Positions 32,768 to 61,800 of a stretch of DNA of 64,000 nt are shown here, in pieces; the first letter of the stretch is position 1, and each line of letters starts with the position of its first letter. Made by a program: the position numbers and the translations under genes. Below the pieces are notes generated by a model, which saw only the letters and a program-made list of their open reading frames with translations, searched no databases and was not told the origin of the DNA. The stretch spans positions 62,001-126,000 of the forward strand of contig JAUCBJ010007162.1 in NCBI GenBank assembly GCA_032718475.1, given 5' to 3'. This DNA comes from Nemertoderma westbladi (lineage: Eukaryota > Xenacoelomorpha > Nemertodermatida > Nemertodermatidae).

Positions 32768-33700
32768 TAAAGTGACGGTGATACAACAATATAGGAAAAA
32801 ATAATATAACTTGGTTGCTTCACTTTTACAACCGGATAAATAGAAATTAAAAACAAACAATTGTTTAGCTAAGGTTGCTTTAATATAAATTTTTTTAATG
32901 ATATAATAATAGTATTAATACATAAATTTAACACCACTGAGCAATAATAATTATTTTGTATGAGCTATGGAAATAGGTTAGACCTTTAGAAACCCCCTAA
33001 ATAGAGCTGCCGTACAAAATAAATCAAAAACAAAAAGAGCTGGTAATACAAGCCAATAAGCACAACAAATTATAAAACAAAACAACATTAAATCTATGAA
33101 AAGTGAGATGGTCCCCGTCATATGTCGCAGCCACACAGGCGCTGAAATAACGGCCGACCTGTCGAATGAGACATCGATGATGGAGGACTCGGAGCTAGAC
33201 TCGGACTCGGACTCGGAGCCGTCCAAATAGGAAATTTAAACAAATAATTGTTTGTTTCAGCGTCCTCATCCAAATTACCCCTTTTGGGGGTGTAGTAAAA
33301 AATATAAATTATATTAACTGATCTGATCTCATCATACCAATCTACTTTTCTGGCATGAGTACTTGGTACTATGCGTTCCCATGGACTACCATAGCTGCGT
33401 GTATGACGTATGTAGATCAACTTGAGAGGGACATGGACTTTTTATCGAATTTCAGCAACCCTGGAGAAATGGAAAGACGGCTTAATGGCCGCATTCCTTG
33501 TTTTTTTTCGATGCCTAACACTAATACAGTAGAATAATATAGCCACATTATGCTACTACCAAATGCACTACTATACACAACACAGTAGATGTATCTGCCT
33601 ACCCACTACCTTCCGCTAACACCATACCGATGGTACAGACTACACTGCTACACATATAACTGAATCATACTCATGTACCGGTATCATAATAAATACTCTG
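32768..33700. other. no confident feature
   Basis: Includes a short GAGTCC/GACTCGG-rich patch (33190-33215) and an 82-codon minus frame (33226-32978) with a Ser/Glu start and a hydrophobic segment, too weak to call. A C run (about 33870-33886) lies shortly to the right. Confidence 0.4.
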
Positions 33701-33717
33701 AAACGAAAAATGACACG

Positions 33718-35310
33718 TTCGTGGGGCCTTCGCGCAGCACGAGGCCCAGTTATGAGATACAAATTAAAATTGTGCGACTGTATCACAAAATCAGGTTATG
33801 AGAGATTAACCCACACCACCAATTAATCAAAGAAAGGGGGACAGTACGTGTTCACCCCTTTTAATCTGCACCCCCCCCCCCCCCCTCCCCCCACCCACCA
33901 ATACATAACCGCGACATCTACCACCCACGGAAGGGTAGCACGAACTTATTTCCAAACGCACGTTCAATATGCAAAGCCAGGTGGTTTATAGGAATATAAT
34001 CAATGCAGTACTCGTCTTCATTATAAGCCTCTTTGCGTTCGACCTGTTTTGTATTAAAATATATTTATTAAACGCAGGCTGACGCTCTTTATAATAATAA
34101 TACCTAGGGATGCCAGCTTCCAGACTTTCAATCTTTACTGCCGCGCAAACCCCGCAGAGGAAGTTTTGGTTTGAGAGATCAAGCCCATCGGCAATTGGTG
34201 TTTCAATTTCGGTCCAGGAACTCTGACAATGGGAGCATTCAATCTTAGCTGTGGTCCATTCCCGTGGTTTCGGCTTCCTTTTCTTCGTCCCAATGACAGA
34301 TTCTTCTGAAGACGTTCGATTCGCTTTCAGTTTATTGTTGGCGTTTGTGTTTTGAAGTTGTATTCGAGTGGACAGTCGCGCCGGTTTCGAGGTAACCATA
34401 CCGACCTGTGATAAGCGTTGGTTTTGTTGAGTGCCGGTATTCATCTTCTCTCACCTCTTCAATGTCAGATGTTGCAAATACTGATAACACGAATAACGGT
34501 ATATATTTCAATACTTGTCAATAGTAATATATATAATTTAGATAACTATTTTATATCTGTACTGTTGAGCAAACTCTACATAAATTCCAACCTGTGTATC
34601 GCCGGTAGTGCTGTTGCTGTGCAAGTGCTGAAGTGCTAGTTGCCACCGGTCACGCGTCAGCCGGTACCGGTAGTAGGGTGGTACCTACGGTGCGCACTAC
34701 AACGGCAGTACAGCAATACGGTGTACCGTGCCAATGACTGAATGATTAGCGGTAACTATCTAAACTATTACTATATTATTATTACCGGTGCCGGTACTGG
34801 GCTAATTAGGCCTAAACTATAATCACCGCAAGGGTTGCCGGGGCCATGTTTAATTAGATTACATGATATGGCATGTCTGCAGTGTATGGTACCGGCTGAC
34901 CAGTATTGCAGTATTGACTGATTGCAGGATTCTCGATTCAGGGATTGAGTACAGCCTGACAGTACCGGTACACATGGTACATGCAGAATTGCAAAATTTG
35001 TCAGAAACCCAGCTGATTTATCCTACAGTAATAATAATTTAACGCATTTTAAATTTGGATAAATAAATTTATTATAACTGCAATAACAGTTACACTGATG
35101 CTGCACGAAGGCCCCACGCAAATTCTACTTGGAAAATTTTCAAACTTTTGCCAAACAACATGTGTACCAAGTTTGGATAGATTTCATCAAGGATTGGCCG
35201 AGTTATTAACGTTTAAAATAAAATACTGAAAAAAAACGCGACAGAACGACAGGTTGATTAATGGTACCACTACGCTAAGGCTCACTCACTTCGTGGCTCG
35301 CCCCACAGTC
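33718..35310. repeat. fragments of the GTGGGG...CCCCAC terminal family
   Basis: Termini of the family seen at 25874-26398 recur. TTCGTGGGGCCTTCGCGCAG is at 33718, GCTGCACGAAGGCCCCACGC at 35101, and GCTAAGGCTCACTCACTTCG with TGGCTCGCCCCACA at 35275-35308. The 35101-35308 piece contains ATGTGTACCAAGTTTGGATA, also seen near 48160-48280. A long stretch between, including the 152-codon frame, may or may not belong to the same insertion. Confidence 0.45.
33986..34444 (-). CDS. candidate small protein with two CxxC pairs, 152 residues
   Basis: A complete ATG-to-stop frame on the minus strand in a non-repetitive stretch. Residues 1-50 are Gln/Asn/Ser-rich, a basic cluster KKRKPKPR at 54-61 could act as a nuclear localisation signal, and C70-x2-C73 plus C97-x2-C100 form a possible zinc-binding ribbon. 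The C-terminus has YYYYKERQP and a hydrophobic end. I do not recognise the family. No splice sites or polyadenylation signal were tied to it. It may be a real short gene, an exon, or chance. Confidence 0.35.
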   Translation of the reverse strand: MNTGTQQNQRLSQVGMVTSKPARLSTRIQLQNTNANNKLKANRTSSEESVIGTKKRKPKPREWTTAKIECSHCQSSWTEIETPIADGLDLSNQNFLCGVCAAVKIESLEAGIPRYYYYKERQPAFNKYILIQNRSNAKRLIMKTSTALIIFL

Positions 35311-35583
35311 AGAAACCGTTTCAATCTATGCGAACTATAAAATTGTAGTGTTTTCTCGGTGTGGTGCTTGGTGGTAAGAGTGACGACGGAATGCATGAAT
35401 TTTACAATCTCAGCATGAGTTACAAGACTTATCGATTGTGATGCTAATATTATTTATTTTATTCATTCGAACATTATAAGATAAACATGATTAAGTACAT
35501 ATGTAAATGGAGGAATAACACTAACAGTAGCACAAGGGTAATATAATGGTAATAAAAATATGTATAAAATAATGTATACGTTC

Positions 35584-35878
35584 GTGGGGAGTCGCGCAGC
35601 AAGCGACCTTGAACAAGTTCGAAATAAGTTCGATTTTAAATGTAGTCAAAAGTTCGAGAGGTATTTGCCCGTAACTTTCAAAAATATTGGAACTTTTTCT
35701 CTAGCATGCCCATATAAAATTTGGTTGAAAATGGTTAAAATCTTCAGTTAAGTTATATACAAATGAATTATTCATTACAGACGGACGGACAGACAGACAG
35801 ACAGACGTAAAATTTTGCCCTATTTACTAATTATAATTGTGCGCTAAGGCTCGCCTTTACTGCATGGCTCGCCCCACA
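35584..35878 (+). mobile_element. short non-autonomous element, GTGGGG/CCCCAC ends
   Basis: A 295-bp unit from GTGGGGAGTCGCGCAGCAAG to GCATGGCTCGCCCCAC, with GCGCTAAGGCTCGCC near the right end and a GACA/GACG microsatellite patch (35780-35806). The ends match the other family members; the interior differs. No clear target duplication was seen. Confidence 0.55.
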
Positions 35879-36262
35879 ACACAGAAATGAATTATTACGT
35901 GACACAAAATGTAATCTATTAATTCTTCCATCCCCGTTATATCGCCACATCGAAACATTTTATAATCTGCTAATCTGCATCTAACCCTAACGTGCTAACG
36001 TGCACCACCACTTGTGCAGTATTATATTATACATGCCTAGTCTATATGCATAGTTTAATAATTCAGAAATATATAAATTGATTATTTCTGCCAGAACTGG
36101 CCAATATTTTATTACAATTTAAATATTTCATTATTACCCATGCATATTGCACTCAGATACCAAAAATATGAGCTCCAAGCGATCAAATATTAATTTTATC
36201 GCACTTTTATACGCATATATTTATATGTGTTAGGGTAGATGTCTCAACGCCAGGTATATTTA
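35879..36262. other. no feature
   Basis: AT-rich, nothing recognised. Confidence 0.5.
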
Positions 36263-36505
36263 TTGCAGTCTCTTATAACCGCAGCCCAACTCTTGTACTC
36301 AGCGGTTTACAATTAAATGAAATAGTTGTATCTGCTATATCCAAATCTATGACGACGACTTACCATAAAACCATCTCTCTTTCCAGTCCCTCAAACCACT
36401 CGTCAACCCAATTGAATCATTTAATATTTATGCTGCTTTATAGGCTTGGCATACCTGGTTAATCTATTCAAAATGCAGCTGTCCCTAACCAATAAATACT
36501 TTAAT
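36263..36505 (-). repeat. palindrome arm segment c' (right)
   Basis: Reverse complement of 14392-14638 with small differences (for example a GGTTAGGGAC insertion replacing GGC). Confidence 0.85.
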
Positions 36506-38609
36506 GCTACCTACCTATTATGGGGTTCTACTGCTGAGTACTATAAGATGAGTTTGCTATTAAAATTATATGGCTAGTTGAGAGAGAAAATTGATTGAAT
36601 TACTTCATAATATGTATGCATGCTGCGCATAACTACATGATGCTAGAAAGGCGTTTAAAAGTAATTATGTTTAGAAATGGATTTCTGTCGTAAACTAGTT
36701 TTTTTTTCAACCCAAGAAACTATATATCTATCCTATCAAAATAATTATAATTAATAGTTAAATTGTTGTTTGTTACTGTTGTTTATGGATATTATACAGT
36801 ATAATAGTTTAATTTTGTTCATCAATGAGTAATCTACATGGAAAAATTTAATACTCCTCACATACGCAATCACCTCCAAAGCCTTAATAATATATGAATT
36901 GACAGCGAAATAGGAGACGATTACCATTAATAACTTACGGATTTTATTATCAATATATCTTTATAATTTATCGGAAACATTTTAACAATAAAATATTCAT
37001 CAGTTCGCCCGTTCAACCCCAAGGCTGCTGGCACAATTAACACAAATCATTAATACTGAAAACCCGATAAGCACGAAATTATTTATGTTATAACAAAATG
37101 TAACTTTATTCTTATTTTATCATAGATGACATTATTCAACGTTATTTTACATAATATACTGTATTACATACATCATCCATGTTATATGTTATAAGATTGA
37201 ATATTGTCAGTTTCGGGGCCTTAAAAACTATATTCAACCTTCTTAAAAGTGCTGCAAATTTATTCAAACCACATTCTACACCATGAAGAAGACTGCAATG
37301 TCCCTTCGGGCTGAAATTCCACAAAATTTCTTAGATTAGAGCCTCATGACTTAGGGTTAGGGTTAAATTACTGACTAACAAACCCAAACCTAAAAAACAA
37401 ACCAATTTCCCAGTCAGTACCTACAAAACATCCCAAAAACCAAGTCATTAAGTAACCCAAGTCAGCCAAGTAAAAATAACGCTGTATGTTTTCCATAAAA
37501 GAGTGGCGCCTGTATAGTTTGATAGAGCCTACTTTGACCCAGATGTGGAACACACTTGGGCCAAATGTGGTTAGTTGTGGTTAATTTTTGGCCTAAATGT
37601 GTTTGGCCCAAATATGGTTGTCCCAACTAACTGTCAGATCACGAAATGAAGTACTGGACTTCTGGAGGTCAACTTTAATGAAACTTATTTTGCGGAAGTA
37701 TACCCCAATTTATTTAGATAAATATATATCTTTCATGAAAATATTATATAATATATGAATAAATAGTCTGCAGGTTAAAAAGAATATATTTGTAGAATTA
37801 TGAATGTTTAAATTAATAGGCCTACAGTTTGTGTTTTACACAAATTGATCGCCTATTAGGCTGTGGGGGTTGGCCTCTTACAATCATTCGAATTTTATAC
37901 AATTTAAGCATTGTTATACTCCGATGGAGGGACAAAGAATTGTTCCAGGGAGGGTCCAGGTGCAATTCCTGAGACAATAGGCACTTATCTTGGATGGCTG
38001 GCTGAGCATCTATTAACCTACTGTATAGAATCTGTTGGCCTGTATGCCGAGGGGTAGGGTGTATCGCACATGCTGCCTAGATAAACGGGCACTGCATTCA
38101 TTCATAGGGCGTCGCCTAACAGAGTGCGCACACGATTATGGTTTTGGTATGCGTGATATTTGAAATATTATCTTTAAAATTTCAAATTACACATGCCATT
38201 TAATATTGTAGTATTGATATCTATATATATATATACAGTATATCATGTCCAATGGGCAGAGGGGAGGTATCCCATATTCAGAAATATATTATTTGTTTAA
38301 TTGACATAACTTTGCGAAATATTAAAAGGCTGCAAAAATTTAACGTTTTTAAATTATTGGAAGACCGGATAAATCAGCCCTTTATTTCTGAATGGTCCCC
38401 AATGTATCAAGAATCCTCTCTTATCTAACAGATAATGTATTGATTAAATTACAATGAACATTGTATAATTATTCGTTAGTTAACTGAATTGTTTATGGTT
38501 GCGAAATCAAATAATGTCTGAAACAAACTACCATGTGACAGACACATGATCGTAGGTTGATTTACTGAATGTGTAATCCTGACGCCAGAGAGATAGAGGT
38601 TTTTATTAA
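36506..38609. other. palindrome right arm, unmatched stretch
   Basis: No gene recognised. A 40-odd-bp piece at 37325-37368 (CTTAGATTAGAGCCTCATGA) recurs inverted near 58407-58450. (TA)n near 38222-38235. Confidence 0.5.
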
Positions 38610-39400
38610 AAGTGATAGAAAGTACTTGAGTTGAGTGTCCGCAGGTAATGACTAGTTATCTCTTCTTACTAACTCAGTGCCCGACATCTCAGCATTATCT
38701 TTGTGTTTTGAAGAGCAACACAAACACATGATGCATCTTGCGGTGGTAGCGGAGACTTTTCCTTTAATGACTGATGCAGATCCAACATAACACTGTCCCT
38801 TTATATCGGAATTAATCAGCTAGAAGACACTTGAAAGATAAGAATAAGTTCGTGCCTTGTGTAGCTAATTCTCTCTGGAAATCATCGGCTTTACAGCGCA
38901 AACCATCAATAATTCAGCACTTTTGGAAAGCCAAGCCTTTCAGGGTTTTACCATAAAGACACGATCCTAGAACTCACTCTCCACTCTCCCAACCGTCCCT
39001 GAATAACAATAAATTAATCATTAGTTTTCCATTAAGTTATTTTTACATGGCGTGGTTTAACTCCTTTGGGTATCGACTTGAATATGAAACTTTCATGGGA
39101 AATAATGTGGGTTGACGCGTTGCCGACTGCAAACCGTTAAAATATGCAGGATATTGGCGGTGAGTTCTGCCTACAAAATATATAACTCTGAGACGGTTTA
39201 TGAATTTTGCAAGTCGTATTAAATATCAATGTGTTTGGTTATGATATCCAATGCAATATTCAAAGGTTATTCGTTATAATATTTAGTCAGGATAAATATT
39301 TATAGCACTCAATGAATATTTAGAGTTTTGTTTAAACATGCAGATAACTGCCACCTGTGAATAAAATGGCTTGTAAAATATGAAAGAGTAATAAACAGAG
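38610..39400 (-). repeat. palindrome arm segment b' (right)
   Basis: Reverse complement of 11545-12326. The RT fragment present in the left arm is absent at this end, which dates that insertion after the duplication. Confidence 0.88.
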
Positions 39401-39559
39401 GTTTAATTTTTTATAAAGCGCCCTGCCATGTAGCTATGCAGAAATTGGGGCTCATAATCTAATGTTTTAGCTTTTTAGTTCAACAATAATATAATTCATC
39501 CTTTTACATCTAGTTATTTACTTTTTATTTACTTTTACATCTATATTACATCTTTATCG

Positions 39560-39825
39560 TTGAGTCGGACATTGTCACGCTCTCGGTAAAGTTGTACATG
39601 TACATAGTGTAATTACGTTTTATATTGGTTTTAGGTTAGCGTAGTGTAATATTGTATTTGTAACCAAGTAACATAAAGGACCCCCTTGGAAATAAGCTGC
39701 AAAGCTTTAGGGGTAATCCTATATGTTATGTTGGACAATACCTTTATACCGGTACATTGTTTGGTGTATTTGTTATTGTTTTTACATAATGTATAAATAA
39801 ATCTATCTATCTATTTGCAAAAGCT
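39560..39825 (+). mobile_element. 3' end of a LINE or LINE-tailed SINE
   Basis: Shows GACCCCCTTGGAAATAAGCT and GCAAAGCTTTAGGGGTAATC followed by AATGTATAAATAAATCTATC and a short ATCT repeat, the style of 3' UTR and tail found on CR1-like LINEs. No coding part is attached. It lies only in the right palindrome arm. Confidence 0.5.
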
Positions 39826-40289
39826 GTGCCCAACAAAAAGTTATATAAATCTGTTTATGACCGAGATATAATATGGTGATCATAATCCATCTCCCCACCT
39901 CCCTTCCCAGCCACATCACACCACTGAACGCTATTGTGTAAAGTTATCTATGCTGTATGTTGTGTTTAATACCTGACTTCAGGTTATTAATATTGATAGT
40001 AACAATGTGTTGGCAAGCTGTATTTTTCGAGGTGTTTGTTATTATACATTTATTATAGGAAGGGATCTAGGGGTCTTAACCTCGAGTGGTAAGTTTATTT
40101 TACCGAAAATAACTTATCTTTTATAGGCGCACTTCAGGTTATTCAGGTTATTAAGAAATACTAATGGTATCCCAATACGCAGTATAGTGTTTATCAACGA
40201 CTCGCTGGACGCGACTTATATAATTATACCACAACTAATTTCCATTTGGTTGACCAACTCATAATATTTCTACCACCCACCAGCACTTT

Positions 40290-40744
40290 ATTCACGTCAT
40301 CGGTATATATAATTCAGAGGAATTTGAGAAATTGGAGTTTCTTTTATACTAAAAGCCGCGCTAATCACCTCACTATTGTATGGCGACACACCGAATGGGT
40401 GAGGAATCCGTCGTACAAGAACCAACAATGGGTTCCGGGCCACGGAATCCAAGATGCTGTCCCATTGCGGCCTATAAAATGGTCGCCGGTAAAGTGAACA
40501 GACGGCTGTATGTGGTTGAGAGTGTTTGCTGGTTGGTAAAGGGAGACGCTTGATTACCCGAGCGTTGCCTTAAACTACTGCGCGTCGTGGATCAATCGAA
40601 GGAGGGGGTTCCGATATGCCTACAGGTACGGCGATGGGTCAATGTTTATCTATTGTTGTTGGAGGCAACTTCTCCGCCCCTTTGTATCTTGTTTGAACAC
40701 AAAGTGAAAGTCTGAAAGGATTTCCTGTTGACTGACAAGATAAT
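40290..40744 (-). repeat. palindrome arm segment a' (right)
   Basis: Reverse complement of 10373-10832. The outer boundary GATAAT at 40739-40744 marks the end of detectable inverted similarity; the next bases (GGCTTGGCC) do not match the left flank. Confidence 0.85.
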
Positions 40745-42033
40745 GGCTTGGCCTACTAAAGGCAGGTTCAAATCCGACTAATGTATAAATTTCGCAATGT
40801 TCTGTTTAATGGGATCTGTTTGGGGTAAAGAAATGGTTCGATAGTTAACTTCCTGTTTTTTTAGGTAACATATTAATGGAAACAAATATAAAAAAAATAT
40901 AGAAAATATTAAAAAAACTAAATGAAAATCAGTAAGAAAATAAAACTAAGTCTTCAAAACTACGAGTATGGGTGAGCTAAAAAAATTCTTGAAATTTAAT
41001 TCAAAATATCACCCATATATACTAAAACAATAAACAAAATGCCGCCCAAATTATACGAACAAAATGATTCAATGAAATTTCTGAGAATTATATATATATA
41101 TAAATTATATAATGGGAAACAATGAAAATCACTCTGCGTTTTCGTAATAACATTAAAGTCAAAATTTAATATATTTTATACTATGATATTCGCCCATCAT
41201 GTGGTGAAGAATACACAATTTTCCCGTGTTGGTCGAAATTTTATTGGGATTTTATATTATGAAGAATTGATATTATTTAAAATTTATCCATATTAAGTGT
41301 TTTTTAACACTTATTTATATCTTATAACTTGTACAGAAGTAGTTTATTGTTTTGATTAGATTCAGCCCTTCCTTCTGTATAGGTTTTTAAGGGAAACCTG
41401 GTATCGTCACGTACGTGGGGGTAAACTGTAAAGTAAAATATAACAGTAGAAAGTCTGGTATACTCCACACGGGCCTTGAGATTTCATTGTTCAGCGACTT
41501 ACACAATAATTAAAAATTAATTAAGGCGTATTATTTCCAGCAATATCGAGCATCATCTGTTGGGATATATACTACCGGTATATAATAAATCACTTTATTT
41601 AAACATTACTATTGTTTAACAATAAAACCTAAACTCAGGGGTACAATGGGAACCTTCTGTTGGAGGAGACTAGGAGGGTGAACGTATTTGACCTTGGGAG
41701 TTAGTGTGGCGCCCATAGGTAATAGCGGAGAGACGATGTCTTCGAGTTGCTTCAGTTATTTAGTGTTTAGCATTCACCAATGTCTTTACTTGACTATTTA
41801 TTATTATTTAAAAAAATAAATTTTAACATTTTCACATAATTTTTAATAAGAATATAATCATTATTAAACCGGATCACTTTTGAAATACAGAATTATGACT
41901 ATTTCAGTCTAGCTTATGAATTCCAGAATACTATATACATAATATGTTGGTTACAATGTAGGTGAATAAAAAAATATATAATCATCTTGTTTGGAGTTTT
42001 GGATGGAGTTTCATTAATTTCTATGTCTACAGT
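40745..42033. other. intergenic / 3' flank of SAXO-like gene, no other feature
   Basis: AT-rich. TTTATT at 41797-41802 reads AATAAA on the minus strand, about 230 bp past the SAXO-like stop, and could be its polyadenylation signal. Confidence 0.45.
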
Positions 42034-58762
<16,729 letters not shown>

Positions 58763-58855
58763 CTGAATAATATATTACACCGGCATGGTAGATAATTATA
58801 GGATAATTTACAGAATTTACAACATTATGGTTGTGACGTTGTAAATAATTATCGT

Positions 58856-61800
58856 GAGGGTTGTAACCTCTTTACTAACTTACAATCTTGTAACCTCTTT
58901 ACTAACTTACAATCTTGTAACCTCTTTATTAACTTACATTCTTGTAACCTCTTTACTAACTTACATCCTTGTAACCTCTGTAGTCCATATGGGTTGTAAC
59001 GTCTTTACTAACTTACATTCTTGTAACCTCTTTACTAACTTACATCCTTGTAACCTCTGTAGTCCATATGGGTTGTAACGTCTTTACTAACTTACATTCT
59101 TGTAACCTCTTTACTAACTTACAATCTTGTAACCTCTTTATTAACTTACATCCTTGTAACCTCTGTAGTCCATATGGGTTGTAACCTCTTTATTAACTTA
59201 CATTCTTGTAACCTCTGTAGTCCATATGGGTTGTAACCTCTTTATTAACTTACATTCTTGTAACCTCTGTAGTCCATATGGGTTGTAACCTCTTTACTAA
59301 CTTACAATCTTGTAACCTCTTTACTAACTTACAATCTTGTAACCTCTTTATTAACTTACATCCTTGTAACCTCTGTAGTCCATATGGGTTGTAACCTCTT
59401 TATTAACTTACATTCTTGTAACCTCTGTAGTCCATATGGGTTGTAACCTCTTTACTAACTTACAATCTTGTAACCTCTTTACTAACTTACAATCTTGTAA
59501 CCTCTTTATTAACTTACATTCTTGTAACCTCTGTAGTCCATATGGGTTGTAACCTCTTTACTAACTTACAATCTTGTAACCTCTTTACTAACTTACAATC
59601 TTGTAACCTCTTTACTAACTTACATTCTTGTAACCTCTGTAGTCCATATGGGTTTTAAGGCATATGGCATATGGCATGTGGACGACTTCTGTTACCTGGG
59701 ATCTTGGATCCGGAAGTCAGGTGAGGACCTTCGAATAAGTAAGGGAAAGGCATGGGCAGCCTTGAATAGGCTTTCCAGGATTTGGAAGTCACCGAGAATT
59801 AATCGGAAACTTAAGGTCCGATTATTTAGAGCAGCAGTAGTTCCAGTACTGCTCTACGGGAGTCCATGCTGGGCTCTAACTGCTGAGGACACCAAATCTC
59901 TGGATGGCACATTCACAAGAATGCTACGCCGGGTTCATTGTGTCAAGTACAATGCACACATCTCCAACCAGACACTATATAACATTGGAGGTGTCTCATT
60001 GGTTCCCCCAAGCTTGACACTAGAACAAAATCGCCTCCGCTTTGCTGGACATTGCTTTCGCCATGAGGACCAGCCAGTGCATAATCTTGTACTTTGGCAG
60101 CCTCATGGAGTGAATAAGCATGGTGGACAGCCCATGACTTTCTTGAGACGCATCTTAAAGGACACTGGCCTTAAAGATGCGGATGATCTAGCAAATGTCA
60201 TGGGTGATAGGGAGTTGTGGCGGTGCAATTTTGTTGACAAGCCGGCACAGCATTCTTAAAAATGCAGCTGCAATGCAGCATGCCGATCCTAGTAGTAGTA
60301 GTCCATATGGGTTGTAACCTCTTTACTAACTTACAATCTTGTAACCTCTGTAGTCCATATGGGTTGTAACCTCTTTACTAACTTACATTCTTGTAACCTC
60401 TTTACTAACTTACAATCTTGTAACCTCTTTATTAACTTACAATCTTGTAACCTCTTTATTAACTTACAATCTTGTAACCTCTTTATTAACTTACATTCTT
60501 GTAACCTCTGTAGTCCATATGGGTTGTAACCTCTATACTAACTTACAATCTTGTAACCTCTTTACTAACTTACAATCTTGTAACGTCTTTATTAACTTAC
60601 ATTCTTGTAACCTCTGTATAGTCCATATGGGTTGTAACCTCTTTACTAACTTACATTCTTGTAACCTCTTTACTAACTTACAATCTTGTAACCTCTTTAT
60701 TAACTTACAATCTTGTAACCTCTTTATTAACTTACATTCTTGTAACCTCTGTAGTCCATATGGGTTGTAACCTCTATACTAACTTACAATCTTGTAACCT
60801 CTTTACTAACTTACAATCTTGTAACGTCTTTATTAACTTACATTCTTGTAACCTCTGTATAGTCCATATGGGTTGTAACCTCTTTACTAACTTACATTCT
60901 TGTAACCTCTTTACTAACTTACAATCTTGTAACCTCTTTACTAACTTACAATCTTGTAACCTCTTTATTAACTTACATTCTTGTAACCTCTGTATAGTCC
61001 ATATGGGTTGTAACCTCTTTACTAACTTACATTCTTGTAACCTCTTTACTAACTTACAATCTTCTAACCTCTTTACTAACTTACATCCTTGTAACCTCTG
61101 TAGTCCATATGGGTTGTAACCTCTTTATTAACTTACATTCTTGTAACCTCTGTAGTCCATATGGGTTGTAACGTCTTTACTAACTTACATTCTTGTAACC
61201 TCTGTAGTCCATATGGGTTTTAACCTCTTTACTAACTTACAATCTTGTAACCTCTGTAGTCCATATGGGTTGTAACCTCTTTACTAAATTACATTCTTGT
61301 AACCTCTGTAGTCCATATGGGTTGTAACCTCTTTACTAACTTACATTCTTGTAACCTCTGTAGTCCATATGGGTTGTAACCTCTTTACTAACTTACATTC
61401 TTGTAACCTCTGTAGCCCGTTTGGGTTATAACCTCTTTACTAACTTACATTCTTGTAACCTTTGTAGTCCATATGGGTTGTAACCTCTTTACTAACTTAC
61501 AATCTTGTAACCTCTTTACTAACTTACATTCTTGTAACCTCTTTACTAACTTACAATCTTGTAACCTCTTTATTAACTTACAATCTTGTAACCTCTTTAT
61601 TAACTTACAATCTTGTAACCTCTTTACTAACTTACAATATTGTAACCTCTTTATTAACTTACATTCTTGTAACCTCTGTAGTCCATATGGGTTGTAACCT
61701 CTTTACTAACTTACATTCTTGTAACCTCTGTAGTCCATATGGGTTGTAACCTCTTTACTAACTTACATTCTTGTAACCTCTGTAGTCCATATGGGTTGTA

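Noticed and set aside
32978-33226. 82-residue frame with Ser/Glu start and a hydrophobic segment
   Set aside because: The acidic part is a GACTCGG microrepeat and the rest is AT-rich; no splice, homology or regulatory support.
37345-37365. TTAGGG-like telomeric motif
   Set aside because: Only two to three units, embedded in a small dispersed fragment also present near 58410.
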